A stretch of 34,554 bases of DNA from Candidatus Poribacteria bacterium (GTDB taxonomy: Bacteria > Poribacteria > WGA-4E > WGA-3G), in assembly GCA_022819945.1 (NCBI GenBank), contig JAJEGI010000012.1, positions 1 through 34,554 of the forward strand, given 5' to 3'. How positions within the stretch are numbered: the stretch's first letter is position 1; each line of letters opens with the position of its first letter. The notes under the pieces are model-generated. The model had not been told where the DNA came from, did no database searches, and saw only the letters and a program-made list of their open reading frames with translations. The position numbers and the translations under genes were made by a program. Below, in pieces: positions 16,181-24,842 of the stretch.

Positions 16181-17209
16181 TTACGAATGCTGGGGCGACT
16201 TCACCATTAATCCGTGTTTGATGATTTCAATTGTGACTGGCGTTTCGCACATCGGTTCGCCATCGGCATATAGTAGCATCGGTGTATCGGTTTCAATTTT
16301 TAGAGTTCGGGTCTGGTGGATAGAAACGGCGGGGTGGGACACATGTCCACCCCAAAAAAGTGTCACCAAGAGTCGGAGTACTGTTAGAGATGAGACTGGC
16401 CGGATAATGCAGACATCGAAAAGCCCATCGTTGATACGTGCGTTTGGGACAATCTGAAACCCACCGCCGTATCGGCTTGTAATACCGGTTGCAGCGAGGA
16501 GGAGTGGTCCCTCGTGAGTGCCAAAGTCGCCTTCAAGTCGGACGAAAGGTGGTTCGTAGTAAAATAGCGTCTCTACAGCTGCATAGGCGTAAGAGGCTGT
16601 TCCGGCAAATAAGGGGGTGCCTTTGGCAGCGCGGCGACTTACCTCTGTATCGTAACCGCAGGTCGCAATGGTGATGAAATATTTTTTAATTATACCTTGC
16701 GGTTCGGTCAGTGGGGTTTGAGCATTAAAGTGCCTTTCCGTAGATCCCCCCTCCATTTCATTTCGGGTTACAGATTCTGTTGAAAGAGGCTTTTGCTGAT
16801 TGCTGATTGCTGACAACTGACGGTTACTATAGCAGCATCCTAAATCTACACGAATCGGAGTGCCAGAGAGGAGCGTTGCGATTGCTGCTTCAGGCTTCAG
16901 TGGAATGCCAACAGCTGCAGCAAAATCGTTCCCGCGACCACAAGGCAGGACCCCTAAGGTCACATCAGGAATCGTCGCGATGCCGTTGACGACTTCGTGG
17001 AGTGTTCCATCGCCGCCGCAAGCAATCACATACCGAGTGCCATCAGCAATGGCTTCTTGTGCGAAACGCTTCGCATCGCCGGATACCGAAGTCAACACCA
17101 ATTGCCCCTGCTGTCCGGATTCGGTAAGGGCGGCGTAGCCTTGTTCAGCAACATTTTTTGCGTTCCCCTTGCCGGAGATTGGGTTAGCGATAAGAATAAA
17201 GTCGTTCAT
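16181..17209 (-). CDS. Diacylglycerol kinase-like lipid kinase with repeat-derived insert
   Basis: A protein of 342 aa of the DAGK catalytic/YegS-BmrU family, expected to phosphorylate a lipid such as diacylglycerol using ATP at the inner membrane face. Visible: ANPISGKGNA near the N-terminus, the ATP-site GGDGTLHEVVNGI (65-77), PCGRGNDFAAAVGIP (89-103) and a C-terminal beta-sandwich with YADGEP. Between VDLG and KKYFITIATCGYDTEV, normally joined by a few residues, about 48 extra residues (about 126-173) are inserted. The DNA of this insert (16691-16834) is repeat copy C plus a heptamer array, read in frame without a stop. ATG 17209 has no Shine-Dalgarno; a heptamer repeat arm begins seven bases upstream. 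Confidence 0.88.
   Translation of the reverse strand: MNDFILIANPISGKGNAKNVAEQGYAALTESGQQGQLVLTSVSGDAKRFAQEAIADGTRYVIACGGDGTLHEVVNGIATIPDVTLGVLPCGRGNDFAAAVGIPLKPEAAIATLLSGTPIRVDLGCCYSNRQLSAISNQQKPLSTESVTRNEMEGGSTERHFNAQTPLTEPQGIIKKYFITIATCGYDTEVSRRAAKGTPLFAGTASYAYAAVETLFYYEPPFVRLEGDFGTHEGPLLLAATGITSRYGGGFQIVPNARINDGLFDVCIIRPVSSLTVLRLLVTLFWGGHVSHPAVSIHQTRTLKIETDTPMLLYADGEPMCETPVTIEIIKHGLMVKSPQHS
16695..16770 (+). repeat. Dispersed repeat copy C, inside the lipid-kinase gene
   Basis: It begins CCTTGCGGTTCGGT like copy A and continues through GTGCCTTTCCGTAGATCC and CCCTCCATTTCATTTCGGG. It is followed at 16794-16815 by heptamer units (GCTGATT twice, then GCTGACA). Together they account for the extra coding sequence in the host gene. 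Confidence 0.7.
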
Positions 17210-17215
17210 GGTTTT

Positions 17216-17745
17216 TAGTTGTTGGTTATTGGTAAAGAGAGATATGATTTAATCAAGTATCCCTACCGACTCATGGTTCTGACACTTTTTTGTAAATTGA
17301 TTAGCATCTTCTTTATGCGGACGATTGTATCTATTAATTCAGCATATTGATCTGCGGTGAGGTATTTGAGATCGTGAGCAAGAAGCACAAGATACTCTGT
17401 TTCACTTGCGGATCCCATTGCTATCTGAAGAAAACGCGCGAAGTCTGCGGGACTCTCCCTTCCACAACCTTCAGCAATGTTTGTTGGTATAGACGCACAC
17501 GCTCGACGAATTTGGCTTGTCAATCCATATATTTCGTCACGAGGGAATTGGGACGTTACCCCATAAATCTTCAACGTTAAATCATGAGATTTTTCCCACA
17601 CCTGCAACTTCTTGAAATCCTGCATACTGACTCCTAAATAGTTGTCGGTACGGGCTGCGCCTTTTCGGTTTTCGGTTAATACATTATGGCAGTGACAGAA
17701 TTGGTAATCGCCACAATAAACCTCTTAACCAACAACCAATAACTA
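17216..17745. repeat. 24-base inverted repeats flanking the four-helix-bundle gene
   Basis: The left arm 17216-17239 begins TAGTTGTTGGTTATTGG and the right arm 17722-17745 is its inverted match at 21 of 24 positions. They are heptamer-family sequences (nnGGTTn) and bracket the gene at 17263-17625 as a unit of about 530 bases. Inside the right end (17642-17690) is more degenerate repeat material. The right arm overlaps the stop codon of the downstream protease gene. Confidence 0.7.
17263..17625 (-). CDS. Four-helix bundle protein (23S rRNA intervening-sequence type)
   Basis: A 120-aa helical protein with the family pattern FKKLQVWEKSHDLTLKIY near the N-terminus, then FPRDEIYGLTSQIRRACASIPTNIAEGCGR, ARFLQIAMGSASETEYLVLLAHDL and a C-terminal helix. 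This small family was first seen encoded in 23S rRNA intervening sequences and is common as a stand-alone gene in environmental bacteria. It forms pentameric four-helix bundles; its role is unclear. AGGAG lies five bases before ATG 17625. It is bracketed by inverted repeats, suggesting it may have been inserted as a unit. Confidence 0.92.
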   Translation of the reverse strand: MQDFKKLQVWEKSHDLTLKIYGVTSQFPRDEIYGLTSQIRRACASIPTNIAEGCGRESPADFARFLQIAMGSASETEYLVLLAHDLKYLTADQYAELIDTIVRIKKMLINLQKSVRTMSR

Positions 17746-20700
17746 CTTAATCACCGCGATTTTGCCTATCTTTCTTTCCGTCTCAAATTCGAGGACGTAG
17801 ATATAGATACCGGTCGACACATCTCCGGTGTTATTGCTGGTCAGCCACCACTCTTTTCGGTTGTGGTCCTGCTCGTTAACGTCTAATGCTTCAAGCAATT
17901 CACCGTTGGCTGTAAAGAGTTGGATGTGGGTGCCGATAGGGAGTTTGTCAAAAGTAATCACGCCTCTATCATCTACGTTGGGTCGCACTGGATTTGGATA
18001 GACGCGTACCTGTGTCAAATCTGACACTGCTGTCATTGTAAGGCTGCTCGGTATTTCAAGCGGACGTGTGGCACCGCGAATCGCATTTTCATCAATATCT
18101 GCGACATTGGACACGGTAATCTCATACTGATCACTCGTGTCGGTAAGTGGCTGCCCGAAGTGTTGCAGCAGACTATCTGTGTCAAACGCTAAAAGTGCCC
18201 GTGTCCCCATCCGGTCCCGGATAGCCGATACTGGATTCACACCCCCAATTTGTTGCACTTCCCGCAATACATATCGGCTCTCGTCGGCAATACCGAGATT
18301 CATCCGTCTGTCAAATGTAACAATCACCCAGAAGTTCCTTCGCTCGGAGCCTTCGTTGGCGGTGTCAATTTGAAACCCATATTGCGCCGTATGCGTCTCC
18401 TTTTCAGGTTGGTGATAGGTCGCTCGAATTAATTGGGGGGGTTCCCTCGGTGTCGCGGAAATAGGTTCAGTGCGCGGCGTTTCGGTTCCGTTAGTATCCT
18501 TAGTCGTAATAGCATACCAGTAGGTGTTATCTTTTATCACATGCCGATCCAAGAATCTGGTGACAGTTAGATTTTCGGCAACTTTCTCAAAAGCGTCACG
18601 TGCAGGTGCCTCTGTTTTTTCACCTTGTGCGCGATAGACATTAAAAGGCTGGAAGGTTGGAAGGTTGGAAGGTTGGGTGTTCGTTTCGTCGTTCTGCTGA
18701 GCATTCCACGTAACCTGTACTACCTTCTGCGTCAAGGGTTTCGCCTCAACATTCCACGGTGTGAGTCTATCAGTGCCATCTGGGTCCGTTGCGAAGACAG
18801 ATTCAAAACGATAAATTCCGTCCTCAAGATTAACGTAAAACTCGTCAAACTCGTTTTGATTGAGGTCAGCAGTGAAGATCGCGGGTGATTTCTCTATTTT
18901 TCGGTGCCATAGTGGTCTCAAGGCAGCGCCGTCCCATTGGGTTACATAGAGGTTCGGATATGTAGCAATGATCAGGTTATTGGAACCATCACGATCTGGA
19001 TCTGCGATAGCGAGACTATTCGCATTTCGTCGATGTGGCGCGATTGCGAGGGTTGCATCACGTTCTCCTTCTGATAGGATCGCGTAGCCATGAGGTGTAT
19101 AGGTAAAGATGAAAAATTTCCAGAGTAGTGGTCCTGAGGGGTTATCCGGTAAGGATAATAAACCGCCAACGACAAATTCTGGGTTGCCATTTCCGGTAAG
19201 GTCGCCTGAAGCGAGTTGGGTAATATTTTTCAGCGGCAGCTGCGTTTGCCACTCAAGATGGAAGGTATTATTGGTGGAAATAGATTCATAAATAAAAAGT
19301 TCGCCTTCACTATCACCGGCTACCAACTCCGTGCGTCCATCACTATCAAAATCATCAATAGCGAAACGTTGTGCGAATACGTTAGAACCGGGCGTTTCAT
19401 TTATCAAAACGGCTTTCTCGACATGGGTATTCGCGGCATTGTCGTATTCAAAAACAAGGAGTCGGTCGTTGTTGTTATCAGCACCGATAATTTCTTTGTG
19501 CCCATCGCGATCCAGGTCAGCAATAGTGCCGCCAGCAAGGAACGGGGTTTCCCAAATAACTTGGTGTGGGTACCCCCGAAGCGTGTCACTCTCAATGAGA
19601 AAAGTCCGCTCATCATCAGTAGCGAGTACTTCGGGCAGCCCATCGTTATCTGTGTCATCTACTGCCCATGTAACGAATTCTTGCAGATTAGATAGGTTTT
19701 CGATGCTCTCAAGGGAATGTACCAATTCGTATTCACCGCTTGGTGAGCGTTCATAGATTGTGAGGATAGCAGCTTGTACCTCGCTATCAACAGCATCTGA
19801 TGACAATGGGCTCCCGACGATCTCAGGTTGACCATCACCGTCAAAATCTGCGATTACATTTGCGATATGAAGTGGCGGGATACCGAGGGGTTTTTCAGAG
19901 AAACCATTCGGCGAGATATATCCTGTGGCGACATCCACTGTGTAAAATGCCCCGTCATTATCTTCCTTCGTTTTAAGGTTCGTGATATTCTCTGACTCAA
20001 CAAAGAACTGGTAGGTTCCTGGTTCAAAACCTAAGGAGAGGGCATGCTCTACCCCGAGATCCGTCGTGCTAAAAGGTGCGAAAGGTGCGAGGCTACCTTT
20101 GCGGCGGTAATAGAGTGTATTCCGTGTAACATCGTCCGTTGCCCAGGTGAAAAGCGTAAGACTCCGTTCAGCATAAAGCGTTTCGGTTGCAGTGAGAGAG
20201 ATAACTTGAGGTGGTGTCCGGTCTACGCTCAAGACAACCTGATCGTGCGTTTGGTGTCCGTCCGTGGCGGTTACTGTTAATCGGACAGTGTAGATACCTT
20301 CCGGAACAGTTGTTGTATCCCAGATCGTCAGTGTTTCGCCGATTTTTTGTGTGGTTGCTGGTTGGGTGAAGGGTGTAAATTCAGTGGGAACAGTAGATTC
20401 CCCGTAACTCAACTGCCACGATTGAAATTTATAGCCGCCTGTATTGCCGATAAAGGTAATTGAATCTGCGCCTCCGCTATTGGTTTCAGGTGAGAGGATG
20501 CGTGCTTGTAATGCGCTGCTTGCGAAGAGTGCGCGTTGCGCGTTGACAGTGCCTGCCCCGACGAATTTTTCGTCTAATTCATCACTATCCTCTCGGTAGA
20601 CTGGATCGGCAGTGTTAATAAGTATGTCCCGAACCTCTTCATGTGTGAGTGCGGGTCGTTTTGCGAGTAGCAAGGCTGCGACACCAGAGACGTGAGGCGA

Positions 20701-21897
20701 TGCCATAGAGGTCCCGGTGAGGAGCCGATATTGGTTATTAATTTGTGTGCTGAGGATCACGTTGCCCGGGGCACCGATATCAATGGAAGCACCGAAATTG
20801 GATTGATAAAACCGCTGCTGATGCTGCTCTGTGGATGCCACAGCGATGACTTTCCGGTAAGCAGCGGGAAAGATCGCAGTGGGTTTCTGAGAATTTCCAG
20901 CAGCGGCCACCAAAACAGCACCCTGTGCATAAGCGTAATCAATTGCATCCTGAATAACGAAAGAACGGCGCTCGCTCCCCCAACTCATATTAATGACACT
21001 TGCCCCGTTGTCAGCGGCATAGACAATCGCTGATGCGGAATCATCGTCCTGCATGCGTGAACTTCCGCCGAGTGAGAGTCCAGCGCGTATTGCCATGAGC
21101 GGACAGTCCCACGCTACACCAGCAACGCCGATTCCGTTATTTGGCATGGCACCCGCGATGCCAGCAACATGCGTGCCGTGTCCACTTTCATCAATGGGTT
21201 CGTTATCACCTTCAAGATAATCGCCTTCTGCCTGTAAATTGGGGGCATCGGTAAAATCCCAGCCATAGATGTCGTCAGTGTAGCCATTGCCATCGTCGTC
21301 AAGTCCATTTTCTGCGATCTCGCCAGGGTTTATCCACGCTTTGGGTGCCAAATCCTCATGTCTATAATCAATACCGGAATCGATGATGGCAATCACGACA
21401 CTTCGGTTGCCTTTTTCGACTGCCCACGCCTGCGGTAATTTCATCAGTGGCAGACTCCACTGCTCTGGGTATTTTGGGTCATTCGGGATGACTGGGTCTG
21501 CGAGTGTCGGACGGAGATAGTTATATTCGACTGCCTCAACGAGCGGATTCTGTTGGTACGCAGCTTTGAGTGCTTCGAGTGGTGCGTCAGGAGAGAATCG
21601 TAACAGGTAGATACGTTTTAAATTTGGATTGAGCGATGGGCGCGCGAGATATGGAAATAACTGGTGCCGTGATTCTACGTTGTGCTTTGCGTTCAGAACA
21701 GAGATAGGTGCGTTTGCATGTAACCGTTCAAAGTTCGATGCTGCCTCCGGTGTCAAACGGATTAGCAGCTCACCCGGAGTGATATGTGAATGGGTATCCG
21801 CCAGAGGTGGATTCTCTGCTTTAATCAGCGAGAATTCGGAGCAGATTATAATTAGAAGTAAGATACCCACTGGCAAAATTTTAGAGCGTTTCATCAT
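17743..21897 (-). CDS. Secreted subtilisin-like (S8) protease with FG-GAP repeats and C-terminal sorting-like domain
   Basis: A protein of 1384 aa from ATG 21897. It has a Sec signal (MMKRSKILPVGILLLIIICSEFS), an I9-like prodomain, then a peptidase S8 domain with the full triad: Asp in AIIDSGIDYRHEDL, His in DESGHGTHVAGIAG and Ser in GTSMASPHVSGVAALLL. Next come Ig-like beta domains and about seven FG-GAP/VCBS-type repeats (DFDGDGQPEIV, DTDNDGLPEVL, DLDRDGHKEII, DFDSDGRTELV, DPDRDGSNNLI) that probably bind calcium. A fibronectin-like region follows, and the C-terminus (VRVYPNPVRPN...STGIYIYVLE...KIAVIK) resembles type IX secretion/FlgD-like sorting domains. A GTG start at 21990 is possible but falls about nine bases from the predicted transcription start. 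The CDS contains an 8-base tandem repeat at 18651-18674. Confidence 0.9.
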   Translation of the reverse strand: MMKRSKILPVGILLLIIICSEFSLIKAENPPLADTHSHITPGELLIRLTPEAASNFERLHANAPISVLNAKHNVESRHQLFPYLARPSLNPNLKRIYLLRFSPDAPLEALKAAYQQNPLVEAVEYNYLRPTLADPVIPNDPKYPEQWSLPLMKLPQAWAVEKGNRSVVIAIIDSGIDYRHEDLAPKAWINPGEIAENGLDDDGNGYTDDIYGWDFTDAPNLQAEGDYLEGDNEPIDESGHGTHVAGIAGAMPNNGIGVAGVAWDCPLMAIRAGLSLGGSSRMQDDDSASAIVYAADNGASVINMSWGSERRSFVIQDAIDYAYAQGAVLVAAAGNSQKPTAIFPAAYRKVIAVASTEQHQQRFYQSNFGASIDIGAPGNVILSTQINNQYRLLTGTSMASPHVSGVAALLLAKRPALTHEEVRDILINTADPVYREDSDELDEKFVGAGTVNAQRALFASSALQARILSPETNSGGADSITFIGNTGGYKFQSWQLSYGESTVPTEFTPFTQPATTQKIGETLTIWDTTTVPEGIYTVRLTVTATDGHQTHDQVVLSVDRTPPQVISLTATETLYAERSLTLFTWATDDVTRNTLYYRRKGSLAPFAPFSTTDLGVEHALSLGFEPGTYQFFVESENITNLKTKEDNDGAFYTVDVATGYISPNGFSEKPLGIPPLHIANVIADFDGDGQPEIVGSPLSSDAVDSEVQAAILTIYERSPSGEYELVHSLESIENLSNLQEFVTWAVDDTDNDGLPEVLATDDERTFLIESDTLRGYPHQVIWETPFLAGGTIADLDRDGHKEIIGADNNNDRLLVFEYDNAANTHVEKAVLINETPGSNVFAQRFAIDDFDSDGRTELVAGDSEGELFIYESISTNNTFHLEWQTQLPLKNITQLASGDLTGNGNPEFVVGGLLSLPDNPSGPLLWKFFIFTYTPHGYAILSEGERDATLAIAPHRRNANSLAIADPDRDGSNNLIIATYPNLYVTQWDGAALRPLWHRKIEKSPAIFTADLNQNEFDEFYVNLEDGIYRFESVFATDPDGTDRLTPWNVEAKPLTQKVVQVTWNAQQNDETNTQPSNLPTFQPFNVYRAQGEKTEAPARDAFEKVAENLTVTRFLDRHVIKDNTYWYAITTKDTNGTETPRTEPISATPREPPQLIRATYHQPEKETHTAQYGFQIDTANEGSERRNFWVIVTFDRRMNLGIADESRYVLREVQQIGGVNPVSAIRDRMGTRALLAFDTDSLLQHFGQPLTDTSDQYEITVSNVADIDENAIRGATRPLEIPSSLTMTAVSDLTQVRVYPNPVRPNVDDRGVITFDKLPIGTHIQLFTANGELLEALDVNEQDHNRKEWWLTSNNTGDVSTGIYIYVLEFETERKIGKIAVIK
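18651..18674. repeat. Three tandem GGAAGGTT units inside the protease gene
   Basis: Three exact 8-base copies with partial units on both sides. The stretch encodes a Pro/Thr/Asn-rich linker (QPSNLPTFQPFN). Because 8 is not a multiple of 3, gain or loss of one unit would shift the reading frame before the C-terminal sorting domain. Confidence 0.8.
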
Positions 21898-21936
21898 GGC
21901 TATTGGCTCTCGGCTATCAGCTATCAGCAAAGAGCG
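21898..21936. repeat. Heptamer repeat in the protease leader
   Basis: GGCTATTGGCTCTCGGCTAT then CAGCTATCAGC: four to five degenerate 7-mers between the predicted promoter and ATG 21897. The first unit touches the start codon. A short complementary stretch (TTGCTGATA) lies at 21967-21976. Confidence 0.6.
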
Positions 21937-22005
21937 GTTGTGGTAGAAAAGAATATTTGCATCTGCCACATACCGATTGCTGATACTCACTTGTCTAAAT
22001 CAGGA

Positions 22006-22035
22006 TTTATAGGATGATGTATCTTTTTTCGTCAA
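22006..22035 (-). promoter_or_regulatory. Promoter of the S8 protease gene
   Basis: On the minus strand TTGACG (22030-22035), an 18-base spacer and TATAAA (22006-22011) match sigma70 consensus at 5 of 6 positions each. The start near 21999 gives a leader of about 100 bases containing the heptamer repeat. The rest of the 382-base gap 21898-22279 is A/T-rich with a terminator at 22217-22255. Confidence 0.65.
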
Positions 22036-22216
22036 CGACCCAGACCAAAATAGGGTTTTTAACAAGCATGAAAACAACGCATGCATTGAAGTTAATAGGT
22101 TAAATTATTTTAGCATATTATTTAAGAAAAAAGTAACAAAAGTGTAATTAGGACATCTGTCGGTTATTAACTGTCTATCGGCCCTCTGGCTTCAGAGAGA
22201 TGGTTAAATAAAAGCA

Positions 22217-22255
22217 AGAGCCTTGCCGTCAACGAGTGGTTGATGACAAGGCTCT
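22217..22255 (-). terminator. Intrinsic terminator of the binding-protein gene
   Basis: AGAGCCTTG (217-225) pairs with CAAGGCTCT (247-255), and an inner GTCAAC/GTTGAT stem extends the hairpin around a short loop (offsets from 22000). On the minus strand it is followed by TGCTTTTATTT. It lies 25 bases after the stop codon of the gene at 22280-24514. Confidence 0.85.
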
Positions 22256-22279
22256 GGTTATATTCATCCACTGGCGAGG

Positions 22280-24514
22280 TTATTCAAAGAGCTGAAGTTC
22301 CCCGTTTTTGACCGTAAGTACAACGGGATCATGCACTGCTTCTCCACCCGGGTCAAAAGAAAAATTACCTAAAATTGTGGGGAAATCCATCGTCTGCGCC
22401 AGTGCGTCGCGAATATCAGCAGAATCTGTTGACTGTGCCTTCGCAATCGCGTTGGCGAGAATATAGAAGGTTGCATACGACTGCGCCGCCCACGGTTCAG
22501 GCTCAATACCGTATTTCGCCCGATAGCTCTGGACGAAGTCTTGGTTTCGAGGTGTGTTAGATTCATGGAACCATGCAATAAAGGTTATCGCCCCTTCGGC
22601 GGCAGCCCCCACATCTCCGATTTCTTTCTCGGTCAAATCGAGTACAATAAACGGAACAGTGTCGGGGATATCGACTTCAGGATCTCGCCCTTGCTTGATA
22701 ATCACAGTCATCTCTTGTGAAAGCGCAGAGATAAAGAGCGCGTCAGGCTCCAAGTTCTTTATATTGGTGAGTTGCGTAGAAACATCAGTATCGCCGGTTT
22801 CCATGGCTTCCACGGTCAGAATCTTGACCCCGTTCGCCATAAGTGCTTTCTCGATCTCTTCCTTGCCACTGGTAGAGTACTCATCTTTCGCATCATATAT
22901 GATCGCCACTTTTTTGTAGCCGAGCTTCTGATGCGTTGCCGCCACGCCGGGGGGAATCAGTTTGTCCACGGCGAGTGCTGCGCGGAAGATATAATCCCCA
23001 ATTTCGGTGCTCAAACCGGCAGCGGAGGAGACCCCGCTGAAACCTACGACTCCATTCTCTTGTGCGATAGGAAAAGAAGGTTTGAGCATCGATGAGATTG
23101 CCAACCCGACCATAGCAGGCACGCCTTGATCTACCAATTGTTGTACGGCGGCTTTTGCCCCTTCTACGGTGCTTTTATCATCCACAGTGATGAAGGTGAA
23201 GTTCGCACCGCTGAGCATATTAATTTCTTCTCGTGCCAACTCAAAGCCACGTTGCATTGGTAGCCCATACGCTTCTGCGTGTATCCCGGTCAGAGATGTG
23301 AGAAGGCCGATGGGAATCGTCGCATCAGTAGTCATCTGAGGTGCTACTGCTTCAAAGAGTTGAAGTTCGCCCCCCTTGACGGTAAATACACTTGGATCAT
23401 ATATGGCATCGCCGTCGGGATCGAACGAGAAATTGCCTAAAATCGTCGGCAGATCCATTGTCTGCGCGAGTGCGTCGCGAATCGCGGCTGCATCCGTCGA
23501 TTCCGCGTTCATAATCGCGTTGGCGAGAATATGGAGGGTTGCATACGCTTGCGCTGCCCACGGTCCAGGTTCAACACCGTGTTTTGCTTCGTATTTCTCG
23601 ACGAAGACTTGGTTTCCGGGTGTGTCAGCCATACCAAACCAGCCCGAAAAAGTTATTATCCCCTCGGCATCATCACCGACTTCTTGGATTTCTTTCGCAG
23701 TCAAATCAGGAACAACCAGGCGAACAGTATCCCCGATACCACTATCTTCATCTCGCGCCTGAGTGATAATCTGCGTCATCTCTCCTGCGAGCGCAGAGAC
23801 AAAGAGCGCGTCAGGTGCCATGCCCTTTATATTGGTGAGTTGTGTAGAAAAATCGGTATCGCCGGTTTGGAAGGTTTCCACCGTTAGAATCTCCACACCG
23901 AGTCCCTCAAGCGTTTTCCTAAATGCCTCGTTGCTACTTGTAGAGTAGGTATCGGCGGCATCATATATCAGTGCGACTTTTTTATAGTCAAGTTTCTCGT
24001 GGGTCACGATCGTACCATTTGAATTTAGTACGCCAACAGTGAGCCCTGTGCGGAAGATATAATCGCCAAGTGCGCTTAGCCCCGAAGCGGAGGAGATCGG
24101 GCTAAAAGCGATCACCCCAGCGTTTTGCGCAATCGGAAAAGCCTGTTCAAGATGTGTTGAGATACCAATCCCGATGATGGCAGGTACGCCTTGATCCACC
24201 AATGACTGAACAGCTGCCTTTGCGCCTGCTATGGTACTCTGAGGGTCTTCAGAGACGAACGTGATGTTCGCGCCGAGCATATTAATCTCTTCCTGTGCCA
24301 ACTCAAGGCCGCGTCTCATTGGTATTCCATACGGTTCGGCGAATTCTCCTGTCTCCGCTAAGGCAACACCGATAGTAATCCCTTCAACCATCGTCGGCAT
24401 TTCAGCATCATCCATCACCGGAGGCGGCGGTATCCTCTCGCAACCGGAAAGCCCGATAACTAAAGCAACAATTGCGAATATAAACGCGAATGTTGCAATT
24501 TTTCTTTTAATCAT
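22280..24514 (-). CDS. Lipoprotein with two tandem branched-chain-amino-acid-type substrate-binding domains
   Basis: A protein of 744 aa. A lipoprotein signal (VALVIGLSGC, lipid-bearing Cys25) is followed by two full Peripla_BP_6/LivJ-type domains, about 45-390 and 398-744. Parallel landmarks occur in both: MRRGLELAQEEINMLGAN / MQRGFELAREEINMLSGAN, GAKAAVQSLVDQGVPA / GAKAAVQQLVDQGVPA, YKKVALIYDA / YKKVAIIYDA and QTMDLPTILGNFSFDPDG / QTMDFPTILGNFSFDPGG. The DNA copies are 1068 bases apart, so an internal duplication produced the gene. Single domains of this family bind amino acids, amides or urea for ABC import or act as sensors. No permease or ATPase gene lies nearby, so the partner is unknown. 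ATG 24514 has AGGGGA six bases upstream. Confidence 0.92.
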   Translation of the reverse strand: MIKRKIATFAFIFAIVALVIGLSGCERIPPPPVMDDAEMPTMVEGITIGVALAETGEFAEPYGIPMRRGLELAQEEINMLGANITFVSEDPQSTIAGAKAAVQSLVDQGVPAIIGIGISTHLEQAFPIAQNAGVIAFSPISSASGLSALGDYIFRTGLTVGVLNSNGTIVTHEKLDYKKVALIYDAADTYSTSSNEAFRKTLEGLGVEILTVETFQTGDTDFSTQLTNIKGMAPDALFVSALAGEMTQIITQARDEDSGIGDTVRLVVPDLTAKEIQEVGDDAEGIITFSGWFGMADTPGNQVFVEKYEAKHGVEPGPWAAQAYATLHILANAIMNAESTDAAAIRDALAQTMDLPTILGNFSFDPDGDAIYDPSVFTVKGGELQLFEAVAPQMTTDATIPIGLLTSLTGIHAEAYGLPMQRGFELAREEINMLSGANFTFITVDDKSTVEGAKAAVQQLVDQGVPAMVGLAISSMLKPSFPIAQENGVVGFSGVSSAAGLSTEIGDYIFRAALAVDKLIPPGVAATHQKLGYKKVAIIYDAKDEYSTSGKEEIEKALMANGVKILTVEAMETGDTDVSTQLTNIKNLEPDALFISALSQEMTVIIKQGRDPEVDIPDTVPFIVLDLTEKEIGDVGAAAEGAITFIAWFHESNTPRNQDFVQSYRAKYGIEPEPWAAQSYATFYILANAIAKAQSTDSADIRDALAQTMDFPTILGNFSFDPGGEAVHDPVVLTVKNGELQLFE

Positions 24515-24543
24515 GTTGAATCCCCTTTATTCTTATAGTAAAT

Positions 24544-24572
24544 TTTATAATTAACTAATAAGACACCAGCAA
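24544..24572 (-). promoter_or_regulatory. Promoter of the double binding-protein gene
   Basis: On the minus strand TTGCTG (24567-24572), a 17-base spacer and TATAAA (24544-24549). The -10 is good and the -35 half-matching, so activation by a regulator is possible; a palindrome at 24625-24639 lies about 55 bases upstream of the -35 box. Confidence 0.5.
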
Positions 24573-24624
24573 CCGGCGTGCACCCAAAGCGCGCCTACCA
24601 CTGAGTGTCTACATATTTTGATAA

Positions 24625-24639
24625 TTCACTGAAAGTGAA
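24625..24639. promoter_or_regulatory. Palindrome TTCACT-GAA-AGTGAA, possible operator
   Basis: Perfect 6-bp inverted half-sites with a 3-base centre, in an A/T-rich context that extends the symmetry (AATTCACT...AGTGAAAAATT). Size and position upstream of a promoter suit a dimeric transcription factor. The regulator is unknown. Confidence 0.45.
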
Positions 24640-24842
24640 AAATTTAGGCAGTGTCAATGAAGAAAATGCTACTGCCATCAACCAGATTCGTTATCATCAG
24701 TAAAAACGAATTTTGTATGAAACCGTTTCAATACCCCAAAATCGTTTTGGCTGGTCTGAAAAACTTAACTATTTTTTATTTTTTCACAGTCGAAAGTTAT
24801 TGTCAAGAAAAAATGAGTTTTCAGTTCTGGTCACAATATACC

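Larger units (their letters stand above)
24515..24842. other. Intergenic region upstream of the binding-protein gene
   Basis: No gene is visible. It contains a promoter (24544-24572), a GC-rich repeat fragment (about 24567-24602) and a TTCACT-GAA-AGTGAA palindrome (24625-24639). The remaining 24660-24842 is A/T-rich without a clear signal; a lone TTGACA on the minus strand (24801-24806) has only a poor -10 partner. Confidence 0.6.

Noticed and set aside
21898..21990. Extended N-terminus of the S8 protease from GTG 21990
   Set aside because: The added residues are coded largely by the heptamer repeat and start about nine bases from the predicted transcription start; a good signal peptide begins at ATG 21897.
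24778..24806. Second promoter for the binding-protein gene (TTGACA on the minus strand)
   Set aside because: The -35 is perfect, but the -10 region is only an A-run (AAAAAT) and it lies about 260 bases from the gene.
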